From NCBI GenBank assembly GCA_963755985.1, contig CAVWLO010000003.1, positions 62,001-126,000 of the forward strand: a DNA stretch of 64,000 nucleotides, read 5' to 3'. The notes under the pieces were generated by a model. It had not been told where the DNA came from. It saw only the letters and a list, made by a program, of their open reading frames with translations, and did no database searches. The position numbers and the translations under genes were made by a program. The stretch comes from DASXMT01 sp963755985 (GTDB taxonomy: Bacteria > Actinomycetota > Acidimicrobiia > Acidimicrobiales > RAAP-2). Shown one piece after another: positions 7,420 through 16,462 of the stretch. The first letter of the stretch is position 1. Every line of letters begins with the position of its first letter.

Positions 7420-9678
7420 TCAGGGCCGGCGACCCCGTGGGGCCGTTCGGAGCATCATCCGCAGTCTCGACCGGAGCCCGAGACTGGCGTGGATGGATCG
7501 TCGTAACTCGTCATGTTCGTACCAGACATCGTCGGCCACGGCAGTGTCGATCCCCGATCCCGACGAGAAGAGAGCAACGTTGGCCACCGCTCCCACCCGA
7601 TTGGCACAGGCGGCCACCGGGTCACCGAGTTGGCGTCGCACCGACTCGCCGACCTCGTCACTGGTGAGCGCGGTCAGGTCGGCGAGGTCGGCTTCGGTCA
7701 AGGTATCGAGCGTCTCGTGCCAGGCACCCACCACCCGGTCGATCGCCGTCTCACCCGTTCGGCGTCGTTGCCGGCGTCTCCGCTTGCGGACGATGATCCA
7801 GCTGAAGGCCAGGGCGGCAACGACGAGCACGCCGGCGACGACGACCACGGCGATGAGCAGGGCGGTGTGGGAGTGGGCGCCATGAACGGTCACCCGCGGC
7901 GCCAGGGCATGGCCGTTCTGTCCGGTGTTGGTTTGAGCGTTGGTCGGCGGGGGCGCGGTGGTCGAGGTGGTCGAGGAGGACAGGTTCTCGACCGGGGGCT
8001 GTCCGGTGGCCGTCGGCGTCGGGTCGACCACCACCCAGCCGACACCGGACACCGGCACTTCCACCCAGGTCCAGGCCTGCGCGTTGGTCAGGGCGGTCCG
8101 GACATGGGGTGCGAGATCAGCTGTCTTGAATCCGGTGACCAGGCGCGCAGGCACGCCGAGGCTGCGAGCCAGGAGGGCGAACATGGTGGCGAACTGCTCG
8201 GGGGTGGCCTGGCGCTGGGCCATGACCGCCTGGGCCACATCCTGGAACGAGGTCCCGCCCACGGTGGGCTGGTTGGCCGCGGTGGTCGTGCCCGTGGTGG
8301 TCGAGGCCCGGGCCGGGAGCTCGACCTGTCGATAGTCGTCGCGGAACACCTGCTCGACGGCCTTCAAGAACGCCAATGTGGGGGCAGCCGGCTGGTTGGC
8401 CGTGGCCCCCAGCTGGGTCAGGTACTTGGACAGGTCGTTCGTCTCGGAGAGGGGCACCGCGGCGTCGAGGGCGTCGGGTGAGGCGGCCAGCGGGTTGGCC
8501 AACTCATGGGCGTCCAGGGACAGCAGGGTGTGGGCGGCCGCATCCGACTGCACGGAGAACCGGGTCCCGGCGACGAGTGGCGAGGTGGGGAGCACCATCC
8601 CCGAAGTGGGCTCGAACTGGACGTCGACGCCGTCCACAGCCACCGGACGATCGATGAAGGGCATCCAAGGCACGGTTGGCGGCTTCACCGCCGTGTAGTG
8701 CTGGGTGACCAGTTGCCGCGCCGATGCCGGTGGTGTGCCTAGCGCCACCGGAATGCCGCCACCGGTCGGACGGAAGGTCCCGTTGAACGACCACACGTCT
8801 CCGTCGTAGGCGTCGAGATCGGTGAGGGAGACGTAGCCGGGCGCCGATCGGTCCACGGTGACGGTATAGAGAGTGGCCGGTCCCCGGATGGCCCCTGTGT
8901 CCCGGAGCTCTGCGGCCTCGGCCGTGGGCGTGATGGGCTGGACCGTGGTCACTGGCGGGGTCCGGGCCGGCGTCGTCGGAGCCCCCTTCAGGGCGGGAAC
9001 GGCGGGTACGGCGAAGGCGCAGACCAACGCGGCCGCGACCAGGGTCCCGGTGGCGTAGAGCAGGGGTCGGACCGGGCTGGTCGCGCCGTCCGCGTCGAGT
9101 GGGGCCAGCGTGGGGCCCCGTTGCAGCCATTGCCGGCTGAACAGGACGACGCCGTCGACGGCAAAGAGGGCCACGGCCCACCCCACGTCGTTGCCGGTCC
9201 CCCCCGACGTGGCGGCAAAGGCGAGCCCGAACCCGACCAGGGGCGTCAACGACGGCCACCCGACCGACCAGCCCCGCTCCAACAACTCGCCGGTGACCGC
9301 GCCGACCAGCCAGCACAGGGCCACGGGCACGATCAACAAGAACCGCGGGTGGTCGACCGGGAGGGTCTCGGACAGCAGGCGGGCCGGCCCGAGGGCGAAC
9401 CCCCGGCCGAGGTCGGCGAACCCGAGCGGTTGGCGGAGCACACCGAACAAGGCGAGGACGACGAACAACAGGGCCGAGGCCAGGATCGACCATGGGGCCG
9501 GGCGGTGGAAGGCCCGGACGACCAGCGCGGGGACGGCGATCGATACCACCGCGGCCACCGCCAACAGCGGGACGACAGTGGACGGGGCGAAGGCCCGCAT
9601 CCATGGGGTCGAGGACAGGAACACCATCGCCGCAGCCAGCGGGAGGACGGCCGCGCCCACCAGTCGCCGAACGCTCAC
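7420..9678 (-). CDS. TgpA/DUF3488-type membrane protein with apparently inactive transglutaminase domain
   Basis: The protein has about 752 residues. The first 220 hold roughly six membrane helices, residues 240-590 form an extracytoplasmic part with a transglutaminase-like core, one more helix lies near 625-650 (ALLIAVVVVAGVLVVAALAF), and a cytoplasmic C-terminus follows. In active relatives the core reads TCEQFA and HAWPEV before a GW-DPTP segment. Here the equivalent positions read ATPEQFATMFALLARSLG and QAWTWVEV, so the nucleophilic Cys is Pro and the His is Trp or Gln, while the Asp of DPTP remains. Either it is a pseudo-enzyme or its reaction is different. The GTG at 9678 overlaps the DUF58 stop by 4 bp, which shows translational coupling. 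It is the last gene of the Fn3-MoxR-DUF58 operon, a common actinobacterial order. Confidence 0.88.
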   Translation of the reverse strand: MSVRRLVGAAVLPLAAAMVFLSSTPWMRAFAPSTVVPLLAVAAVVSIAVPALVVRAFHRPAPWSILASALLFVVLALFGVLRQPLGFADLGRGFALGPARLLSETLPVDHPRFLLIVPVALCWLVGAVTGELLERGWSVGWPSLTPLVGFGLAFAATSGGTGNDVGWAVALFAVDGVVLFSRQWLQRGPTLAPLDADGATSPVRPLLYATGTLVAAALVCAFAVPAVPALKGAPTTPARTPPVTTVQPITPTAEAAELRDTGAIRGPATLYTVTVDRSAPGYVSLTDLDAYDGDVWSFNGTFRPTGGGIPVALGTPPASARQLVTQHYTAVKPPTVPWMPFIDRPVAVDGVDVQFEPTSGMVLPTSPLVAGTRFSVQSDAAAHTLLSLDAHELANPLAASPDALDAAVPLSETNDLSKYLTQLGATANQPAAPTLAFLKAVEQVFRDDYRQVELPARASTTTGTTTAANQPTVGGTSFQDVAQAVMAQRQATPEQFATMFALLARSLGVPARLVTGFKTADLAPHVRTALTNAQAWTWVEVPVSGVGWVVVDPTPTATGQPPVENLSSSTTSTTAPPPTNAQTNTGQNGHALAPRVTVHGAHSHTALLIAVVVVAGVLVVAALAFSWIIVRKRRRRQRRRTGETAIDRVVGAWHETLDTLTEADLADLTALTSDEVGESVRRQLGDPVAACANRVGAVANVALFSSGSGIDTAVADDVWYEHDELRRSIHASLGLRSRLRMMLRTAPRGRRP

Positions 9679-10811
9679 AGGGCCGCCTCCAGGTTCCATG
9701 CCGCACACAACTCGTCGTGGTCCTCCCCGGTCACCACGGTGACCCCGGGGAACCGGGGGACGGCCGTGCCCATCGGGGCCACCGAGACCACTACCACCCG
9801 TTGGAATCGCCGCCGTAACCCGGCGATGGCCGGAAGGTCGGTCGCGTCAAGCCGGCCGGTGACCACGATCAGGGCCGTGCCCCCACGCTCGCGGCGGAGC
9901 AAAGACAGGTCCGAGACGATCGAGCCCCGCTCGTCGGGCTCGATCGCGGTCAGCTGGTCGAGCAGGGACTGGGGCTCGCGCTGGCGGGGACCCCCCACCT
10001 GGGTGCCGTGGGTGGTGCGCAACTGCACCGGGGACTTGCCGACAGCCGCGCAGCTGACCGCGGAGGCGGCGACGTCGATGGCCATTTCGAACGTCTCCTC
10101 CGAGTAGCGGACCGGTCGGAGGTCGAGCTGGACGACGGTGTAGGGCTGGGAGGTGTCGACGTTGTGTCGGACCATCAAGCGGCCGGTGCGGGCCGTCGAC
10201 TTCCAGTGGATCATCCGCAGGTCGTCACCGACCACGTACTCGCGCAGGCGATGGAAGGTGATGCTGCCCTCCGGCGCGGTGTCCGACGACGGGCCCTCCA
10301 AGTGGCGGGTCCTCCCCGACGGGAGCGGCCGGAAGGGCATGATGTGGGGGTAGACCCAGATCTGCTCCGATCCGCCGTGGCGCTGGGTGACCCGGGCGAA
10401 CTCGAACGGGTCGGACCGGCTGATCTCGACCGGCCCGATGGTGAAGATGCCGCGCCGGGTGGTGGGGAGCCGGTAACTGCGCATGCCCGCCTGCCCACCG
10501 AGCAGCTTGGGCAGGACCGTCTCGACCCGGAGGGCGCCGTAGGGCTGTACGGCGACGCTGGTGGGCACGGTGCGGGCCCCGGTGTTGGTGAAGTGCAGGA
10601 AGGCGATGGCCGGGAGTCCCTTGGACACGCGGGGCGGATGGATCTGACGGTCGATGTGCAGGTGCGGGCGCCGGACGATGTAGGCCAGCGCCACCAGCAC
10701 GAGCACGAGTGATCCGACGCCCACGACCACGAGCGCCGGCCACACGAGGGTCCAGCCCACCACCGCGAAGGCGACCCCGGCCAGAGCGGCCCCGAGACCG
10801 AGCCGGGTCAC
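9675..10811 (-). CDS. DUF58 domain protein (MoxR partner)
   Basis: This 378-residue protein begins with two hydrophobic helices in its first 46 residues and then carries the DUF58 region. The family signature is clear as FHRLREYVVGDDLRMIHWKSTARTG, followed by a vWA-like fold with PYTVVQLDLRP. DUF58 proteins are usually encoded next to MoxR AAA+ ATPases and membrane transglutaminase-like proteins and are thought to work with the ATPase as client or adaptor; the exact task is unknown. It lies 103 bp downstream of moxR, and its stop overlaps the start of the transglutaminase-like gene. A GTG start at 10811 is used. Confidence 0.9.
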   Translation of the reverse strand: MTRLGLGAALAGVAFAVVGWTLVWPALVVVGVGSLVLVLVALAYIVRRPHLHIDRQIHPPRVSKGLPAIAFLHFTNTGARTVPTSVAVQPYGALRVETVLPKLLGGQAGMRSYRLPTTRRGIFTIGPVEISRSDPFEFARVTQRHGGSEQIWVYPHIMPFRPLPSGRTRHLEGPSSDTAPEGSITFHRLREYVVGDDLRMIHWKSTARTGRLMVRHNVDTSQPYTVVQLDLRPVRYSEETFEMAIDVAASAVSCAAVGKSPVQLRTTHGTQVGGPRQREPQSLLDQLTAIEPDERGSIVSDLSLLRRERGGTALIVVTGRLDATDLPAIAGLRRRFQRVVVVSVAPMGTAVPRFPGVTVVTGEDHDELCAAWNLEAAL

Positions 10812-10854
10812 CGGCGGTGCCCTCCCGGCCCGCAGACCCGGTGCACGCCGTGAG

Positions 10855-10935
10855 GTGTGCTCACCCGGGCGGCCGTCTCCGGTGTCCTCACCCGGGCGGC
10901 TGTGCCCGGAGTGCTCACCCGGCGACGGTGCGGGG
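10855..10935. repeat. 27-bp imperfect tandem repeats at the 3' end of moxR
   Basis: Three 27-bp units (10855-10881, 10882-10908, 10909-10935) share the core GCTCACCCGGGCGG or a close variant. The third unit holds the stop codon of the minus-strand moxR, so on that strand the motif CCGGGTGA recurs twice after the true stop. The spacer to the DUF58 gene thus seems to be built from copies of the moxR end. Confidence 0.85.
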
Positions 10936-11898
10936 CACCGGCACCGTCTCGAGCGCCCGCTGTACCACTTCGGTGGCGCTCCGCCCCTGCAGTTCGGCCT
11001 CGGGGTGCAGGATGATCCGGTGGGCGAGCACGGCCGAGGCCAATGCCTTGATGTCCTCGGGGGTGACGAAGGGCCGGCCGTTGGCTGCCGAGCGGGCCCG
11101 GGAGGCGCGCAGCAGGGCCAGGCTCCCCCGGGGGGAGACGCCGAGACGCACCTCGGGCGCGCTCCGGGTGTGGTTGGCCAGAGCCACGATGTACTGCTCG
11201 ATGGCCGGCGAGACCTCGGTGGAGCGGACCTGGTGGATCATGTCGGTGAGATCGGCGGCCGAGAGCACCGGGGTCAGGTAGTCGACCGGGGCGGTGTCCT
11301 TCTGGGTCCGGAGCACCAGGGCCTCGGCATCGGGGTCGGGGTAGCCGACCGAGAGGCACATGAGGAACCGGTCGAGCTGGGCCTCGGGCAGCTGATAGGT
11401 CCCCTCCATGTCGATGGGGTTCTGGGTGGCGACCACCATGAAGGGGTGGGGGACCGGATAGACGACGGCGTCGGTGCTCACCGTCCCCTCTTCCATCACC
11501 TCGAGCAGGGCCGACTGCGTCTTCGGGGAGGCCCGGTTGATCTCGTCGGCCACCACGATGTTGGCGAAGATGGGCCCGGCCCGGAACTCGAACTCGGTCG
11601 AGCCCTGGTTGAAGACGGACACCCCGGTCACGTCAGACGGCAGCAGGTCGGGCGTGAACTGGATGCGGTTCCAGGTGAGCTCGACGGTGGCGGCGATGGC
11701 CCGGGCCAGGGAGGTCTTGCCGGTGCCGGGGACATCCTCGATGAGTAGGTGGCCCTCGGCCAGGAGGCAGATGACCGCCTGCTTGATGACGTCGTCCTTG
11801 CCCTGGATGACCCGGCCTACGTTGGTGACCAGGCGCTCGAAGCGGCTGGCGAAGCTGGCCGAGGCCCGGTGGGTCTCGGTATCGAAATAGTCGGTCAA
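10915..11898 (-). CDS. MoxR family AAA+ ATPase
   Basis: The protein has about 327 residues with the full MoxR set: Walker A in EDVPGTGKTSLARA, Walker B in NIVVADEINRASPKTQ, the sensor segment VVATQNPIDMEGTYQLPEAQLDRF and the C-terminal lid with SPRGSLALLRASRA. MoxR ATPases act as chaperones in maturation or assembly of complexes, usually with vWA or DUF58 partners such as the one encoded next to it. The TTG at 11898 is preferred because GAGGAG lies five bases upstream; an in-frame ATG at 11949 has no comparable ribosome site and adds 17 unconserved residues. The gene is followed by short tandem repeats and the DUF58 gene. Confidence 0.93.
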   Translation of the reverse strand: MTDYFDTETHRASASFASRFERLVTNVGRVIQGKDDVIKQAVICLLAEGHLLIEDVPGTGKTSLARAIAATVELTWNRIQFTPDLLPSDVTGVSVFNQGSTEFEFRAGPIFANIVVADEINRASPKTQSALLEVMEEGTVSTDAVVYPVPHPFMVVATQNPIDMEGTYQLPEAQLDRFLMCLSVGYPDPDAEALVLRTQKDTAPVDYLTPVLSAADLTDMIHQVRSTEVSPAIEQYIVALANHTRSAPEVRLGVSPRGSLALLRASRARSAANGRPFVTPEDIKALASAVLAHRIILHPEAELQGRSATEVVQRALETVPVPRTVAG

Positions 11899-12010
11899 CG
11901 GATCTCCTCGGTCATGGGCGGCCTCCCAGTTGGTTCCATGCTGCAACATGCACCCGGGGCGGAACGCGGATCATCCGGTGCAGTGACGGCCCGTGTCGGC
12001 GAACGGGGCA

Positions 12011-15000
12011 TCACGAGTAGGTGAATTGCGAGGTCGGTCCGGCCGTGCTGGTACCGCCCGGGGCGGTCACGGTGACCGGGGCGGCGCCGGCCGGTCCGGC
12101 TGGGGTGGTCACGGTGAGCTGGGTGTCCGAGTCGACGACCAGTGCGATACCGGCCACTCCTCCGAACTGCACCGAGGTCGCCCCGGTGAAGCCGGTGCCG
12201 GTGATGGTCACGGGAGTCCCTCCGGCCACCGGTCCGGCCGCTGGGCTGACCGAGGTGACCGTGGGCGGGACGGGTACGGGGACGAGCGGGGCGCTGCCGA
12301 GGTCGATGGGCACGTTCTGGCCGCCATAGGTGAAGGTGACCTGCACGTCGATCGTCGGCCCGGTGGCGCACGAGGGCACCGTGACCGTTGTGCTCCAGGG
12401 GCCGCCCGTCCCACCCGGCGTATCGGAAATGGCCGTGCAGGTCGACGAGGCGACGAGGTCGACGGCCCAGCCGGTGCCGCCTCCACCCGAGTAGTTGCTC
12501 GTGACCTTCATGGCACCGGGTTGGGGGGTGACGCTGAAGTTGGCCTTGGACACGGGGAGGGGTGGCGGGTTCGCGGTCAGCGCTGCGCTGGGCACCTGGA
12601 AGGGAACGGCGCCGTAGGGCCCGCCGGGGCCGTCGGAGAGGGTGAAGACTACCGAGCAGGCCCCCGCCTCCTGGGTGAAGTCGAGCGAGATGCTGACCGA
12701 GCCGGCGGCGCCGGCCGCGGGTAAGACGGGCAACCCGCTCCCCCCCGACCCCTGAAAGTTCCCACAGGTCACGGAGGCCGACGCCGTGACCGTGGCCGAG
12801 GGCACGGCGAACACGTTGGCCAGGGAGAACTGGGCCGACCCCTGATGGGGGTTGCTACCCGGCGCCACCCCGCCCACCTGGGTGGCCGTGATCCCCGAGG
12901 GCCAGGGCACCGTGGTGCCGAAGGGCGCGCCGGTGACGACCGCCCCGGCCGTCGGCGAGATCAGGGGCGTCACGCTCACCTGGGGGACATAGGTGTGGCC
13001 CGGAGCCAGCCCGGCGAAAGAGGCGGAGGGTTGGGAGACGGACTGGGGCGGACTGGTCTGGCCCGTGGTCTGGTCGACCACCGAGAAGGAGTAACGGACG
13101 TTGTTCGACCCGAAGGCCTCCACGTTGGGAACCCCTGAGTTCGGCTGCACCTGGAGCGTGGCCGTCACCGACGTCCCCCCCGGGGAAGCGGCGGCGCTCC
13201 CGACCACGGTGAAGGCGGAGGGGTCAGCCGGCCGCCACCCCTCGGTGCAGGTGCCGTCCCCGGTGGCATCACCGGGCAGCCCGGTGGCGCTGGTGCCCTG
13301 GACCGAGAAGCTGAGCGAGTCGCCCACCAGGGTGGGGAACTGGGCGAAGGGCACGGTGGCACTCTGGACCGCGCCACCGGTGCCGGGGACGCTGACCACC
13401 GGCGGAGTACCGACGAACTGGGAGCCGCTGCCACAGCTCGACCCGGTGACCGTCCAGTTGGCGGCGGGGAGGTTGCTGTCACACGCGTCCCCCTGGCAGA
13501 CCGTCCAGCTGACCGTCCAGCCGCTACCGCCGTTGGCCACGGTGGTCACCGACAGCGGTGCGTCGGGGCCCAGCGGGTTGGTGGTCGCCTCCCGGGGCAA
13601 CGACGGCGTCGACTGGCTGTTGATGAGGGCGGTGACCACGAACGCGTAGGTGGTGTTGGGCCGGAGCCCGGGCACGGTGAACTGGGTCTGGCCGTTGACC
13701 GGGAACTGGGTGGTGGCCGGGGAGGGCCCGCCGCCGACCACGGCCACTGTCACCAGGTAGGACGTGGGCTCGCAGTCCTGATTGTCGAGGAGGGTGTAGG
13801 TCCACGACAGCGACACCGAGTGGGACGCCGGCACCGGCTGGTCGAGCACGGGGACACGGGGGGTCTGGGAGATGGTCTTGCACCGGAGTTGGGCGTCGAC
13901 CGGCTGAGGTTGTGGGACGACGTCCTTCGGCGGCACGGCCGCGGGCGTGCCGGCGACCGGAGCGCCCCCGGCCGGTGCACCGGGTAGGGCCGACGGGTTG
14001 ACGGCGACCGCGGTGCGCTTGTCGATCACCCGGGTGGGCCGGGATCCGTCGGTGAACACCACCACGGCCAGGACCCGGTTGGGATTGTTGATGATCACCC
14101 GTGACCCCACGGCGATGACCTGAGGGGGCAGGCCCGCGTCGGTGAAGGTGGTGGCCTCGGCCGGCCCGGCCACCGGGTAGGTGGCCGCTCCGGCCAGCGG
14201 GGTGGCCACGCCATTCCGCGGGTCGATGTTCACTAGCGGCGGCGTGGCCGAACCGTCGTCGGCAATGGCATAGATGGAACCATCGTTGATCACCGGCGAC
14301 TCGAGGGTGGCCTTGGCCGGCAGGCCGGTCATGGCCTGCTCAGGGAGGGCCTGGCCGCTGGCCAGGTCGACGCCGACCAGTCGCCAACCGGCCTCAGAGT
14401 GGTAGGCGAAGAGGACCTGCCCGTCACCGTTGCCCACCGGCACGATCTGGTCCACCCGGGTCCCTGCCGCCACCGGGACCGTGGTCGATTGCGGGGTTCC
14501 GCCCCCCGGAGGGGGGGACACGATCCGGATGCCGGCCGGCTCGGCCAGGGCCACCGCCTCCCCACCGGTGGTGCGGGCCGCCGCCAGCGCGGCAATCGGG
14601 TCCACGGTGCCGAACGGGGAGGAGTCCAGCTGCTTGCCTGGCGCCCTGGGGGCGAAGCGCTCAAGGGTCCCCTGCCCGTTTGACCTGGTGATGGTCCACA
14701 GGTCGCCGTTGGCCACGACGGTGGACCCCGGGTCGCTCGGGATCTGCTCGGCCACCGTGGCGAACCCGAGCAATGGCACCGTCGCACCGGCGCCGGGGGT
14801 GCCCGCCCCCGACCGGGCGGCGGCCGCCACCGTGGCCTGGTCGACCAAGGAGACGGTGGCGGCAGCCGGCGCGTAGCGGACGATGTAGCCGCTGTCACCG
14901 GCGGCAAACCCGGCCGCACCGGTAGATCCGGGAAGGTCGCCGAGGGCGATGCCGCCACTCGTCTTCACGATGGAGTTGCCCAGGCCGAGCACGTTGAAGG

Positions 15001-15349
15001 TACCCGTCTGCCGGTTGACCAGGAGCGTCCCGTCGGTCAGGGGAACGGCATCGACCAGTGACGGATCGGTGGCCCCGACCTGGGACTCGATGCCCTGGAG
15101 GCGCAGGTTGGGCGAACCGGTGGCCACATCGACGACCACCGGGTCCTGCACGTCGTTGAGGATCAACGAGCCGCCGAACGGCTTGGGCTGGACAGCGATA
15201 CTCGGTTGGCCGATCACGGCGAAGACGGTGGTGAGGATCACGATGGCGGCCACCACCGACAGCGACACGATCTTCTGGGTACCGGTGAACCGCCGAGATC
15301 CCTCGCCGCTCGACGACAACCCGAACCGGGAGTGTCGGCCCTTCATCAC
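12011..15349 (-). CDS. Large membrane-anchored Fn3/IPT-domain surface protein
   Basis: This is a 1112-residue protein with a short basic cytoplasmic N-terminus, one membrane helix at about 27-47 (IVSLSVVAAIVILTTVFAVIG) and a large outer part. Residues 60-460 look like a beta-propeller or repeated-strand region with many short GG turns. A fibronectin type III domain is seen near 495-590, including LSWTYTLLDN and NTTYAFVVTALI, with further Fn3-like segments to about 950. The C-terminal 85 residues form an IPT/TIG domain: VTSVSPAAGPVAGGTPVTI, then GTGFTGATSVQFGG. Both fold types usually act in binding at the cell surface. It is the first gene of the operon with moxR, DUF58 and the transglutaminase-like gene, and is therefore a plausible client of the MoxR/DUF58 pair. 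Confidence 0.85.
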   Translation of the reverse strand: MMKGRHSRFGLSSSGEGSRRFTGTQKIVSLSVVAAIVILTTVFAVIGQPSIAVQPKPFGGSLILNDVQDPVVVDVATGSPNLRLQGIESQVGATDPSLVDAVPLTDGTLLVNRQTGTFNVLGLGNSIVKTSGGIALGDLPGSTGAAGFAAGDSGYIVRYAPAAATVSLVDQATVAAAARSGAGTPGAGATVPLLGFATVAEQIPSDPGSTVVANGDLWTITRSNGQGTLERFAPRAPGKQLDSSPFGTVDPIAALAAARTTGGEAVALAEPAGIRIVSPPPGGGTPQSTTVPVAAGTRVDQIVPVGNGDGQVLFAYHSEAGWRLVGVDLASGQALPEQAMTGLPAKATLESPVINDGSIYAIADDGSATPPLVNIDPRNGVATPLAGAATYPVAGPAEATTFTDAGLPPQVIAVGSRVIINNPNRVLAVVVFTDGSRPTRVIDKRTAVAVNPSALPGAPAGGAPVAGTPAAVPPKDVVPQPQPVDAQLRCKTISQTPRVPVLDQPVPASHSVSLSWTYTLLDNQDCEPTSYLVTVAVVGGGPSPATTQFPVNGQTQFTVPGLRPNTTYAFVVTALINSQSTPSLPREATTNPLGPDAPLSVTTVANGGSGWTVSWTVCQGDACDSNLPAANWTVTGSSCGSGSQFVGTPPVVSVPGTGGAVQSATVPFAQFPTLVGDSLSFSVQGTSATGLPGDATGDGTCTEGWRPADPSAFTVVGSAAASPGGTSVTATLQVQPNSGVPNVEAFGSNNVRYSFSVVDQTTGQTSPPQSVSQPSASFAGLAPGHTYVPQVSVTPLISPTAGAVVTGAPFGTTVPWPSGITATQVGGVAPGSNPHQGSAQFSLANVFAVPSATVTASASVTCGNFQGSGGSGLPVLPAAGAAGSVSISLDFTQEAGACSVVFTLSDGPGGPYGAVPFQVPSAALTANPPPLPVSKANFSVTPQPGAMKVTSNYSGGGGTGWAVDLVASSTCTAISDTPGGTGGPWSTTVTVPSCATGPTIDVQVTFTYGGQNVPIDLGSAPLVPVPVPPTVTSVSPAAGPVAGGTPVTITGTGFTGATSVQFGGVAGIALVVDSDTQLTVTTPAGPAGAAPVTVTAPGGTSTAGPTSQFTYS

Positions 15350-15560
15350 GTGTCAGTGTCTCCCATCGTCAATTCGCCGGCGCGGCGCCACCCTCAGGGG
15401 ACAGTACGGGCCAGCCGACGTCGCGACGGTCCACAGGGTCGGTACTGTTCCGTGTCGGATCGGAACCGCACAGTCGTGTGGACAAGGATACGACGTCGGC
15501 CTCGAAATATGGCTCATACCCAGGGTCCACCCGGACTCCGGGCCGTCCCGAAGGCCCGGC

Positions 15561-16358
15561 TCAGACCCCCAGGCTGCCCCGAGCCGCCCTCTCGAAGAAC
15601 CGGTAGGGCATCAGCCGCTTGGCCATGAGGCCGATCCGTTCGTCGAACTTGCCCACCGAGACCCGCCGTGGCGGCCGTGCCGACTCGAGCACCCGCTGGA
15701 TGATCGCGGCCGCCGCCTCCGGGGCCACCCCGTTCGCCTCGTCGCGCTCCATCTTGTTGATCGCCTTGGTGGTGACGGCGGCATACGGGTCGTCGTCGGG
15801 TGCCCGCACATCTCTCCGGCTGGCCGTGAAGTCGGTGCGCACGTTGCCCGGCTGCACCAGGGTCACGTCGATCCCGAACGGAGCCACCTCGTAGGCCAAG
15901 GCCTCGGCGTATCCCTCCATGGCGAACTTGGATGCGGTGTAGAAGGCCTGGAAGGGGACGCCGATCACCCCGACGATGGAGCTGATCAGGACGAGGCGGC
16001 CGGTGCCCCTCGCCCGCATGGCCGGAAGGGCGGCCTGGACGAGGCGCACGGCTCCCCAGAAGTTGGTCTCGACCTGTGCCTTGGCTTCGGCGATCGGCGT
16101 CAGCTCCACCGGGCCGGCCAGTCCCCATCCGGCACAGGCAACGCCGGCATCGAGCCTGCCGTGGTCCCGGAGCACGGCAGCCACACCGTCGGCCACCGAG
16201 TCGTCCCGGTCCACGTCCATGGCCAGCGGCGTCCACCCGCCCGACGAGGTGCCCCGCCGGCTGGCCCCGACCACCGTCCAACCGGCGCGCTGGAGCCGGT
16301 CGGCACTCGCCCGCCCGATGCCGGACGAGGCCCCGGTGATGATCACCACCTTTTCCAT
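15561..16358 (-). CDS. Short-chain dehydrogenase/reductase
   Basis: A 265-residue classical SDR with the NAD(P) loop TGASSGIG at residues 9-16, catalytic Ser126/127 in LISSIVG, and Tyr140 and Lys144 in FYTASKFAMEGY. The usual NNAG motif is replaced by ACAG (VACAGWG), a tolerated change. SRRGTSSGG after the second strand begins with Arg-Arg, which suggests NADPH preference. The C-terminus, with PPRRVSVGKFDERIGLMAKRL, resembles SDRs acting on lipids or ketones, but the substrate is not readable. It stands alone, divergent from the SirB1-like gene. The 211-bp spacer upstream of the Fn3-protein gene (15350-15560) shows no other gene. Confidence 0.88.
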   Translation of the reverse strand: MEKVVIITGASSGIGRASADRLQRAGWTVVGASRRGTSSGGWTPLAMDVDRDDSVADGVAAVLRDHGRLDAGVACAGWGLAGPVELTPIAEAKAQVETNFWGAVRLVQAALPAMRARGTGRLVLISSIVGVIGVPFQAFYTASKFAMEGYAEALAYEVAPFGIDVTLVQPGNVRTDFTASRRDVRAPDDDPYAAVTTKAINKMERDEANGVAPEAAAAIIQRVLESARPPRRVSVGKFDERIGLMAKRLMPYRFFERAARGSLGV

Positions 16359-16462
16359 GCCTCGCCTCCCTCCGTCGATGCCTCCCTCTGTTCGATCGAA
16401 TGGTAGGTGGGCGTGGGGCCACGCGTCCTGGTCCTGCCTCCCCGCCGACGTAGGCTGATCAG

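Noticed and set aside
11899..11949. Upstream ATG of moxR
   Set aside because: It lacks a ribosome site and adds unconserved residues, whereas the TTG at 11898 has GAGGAG at the right distance.
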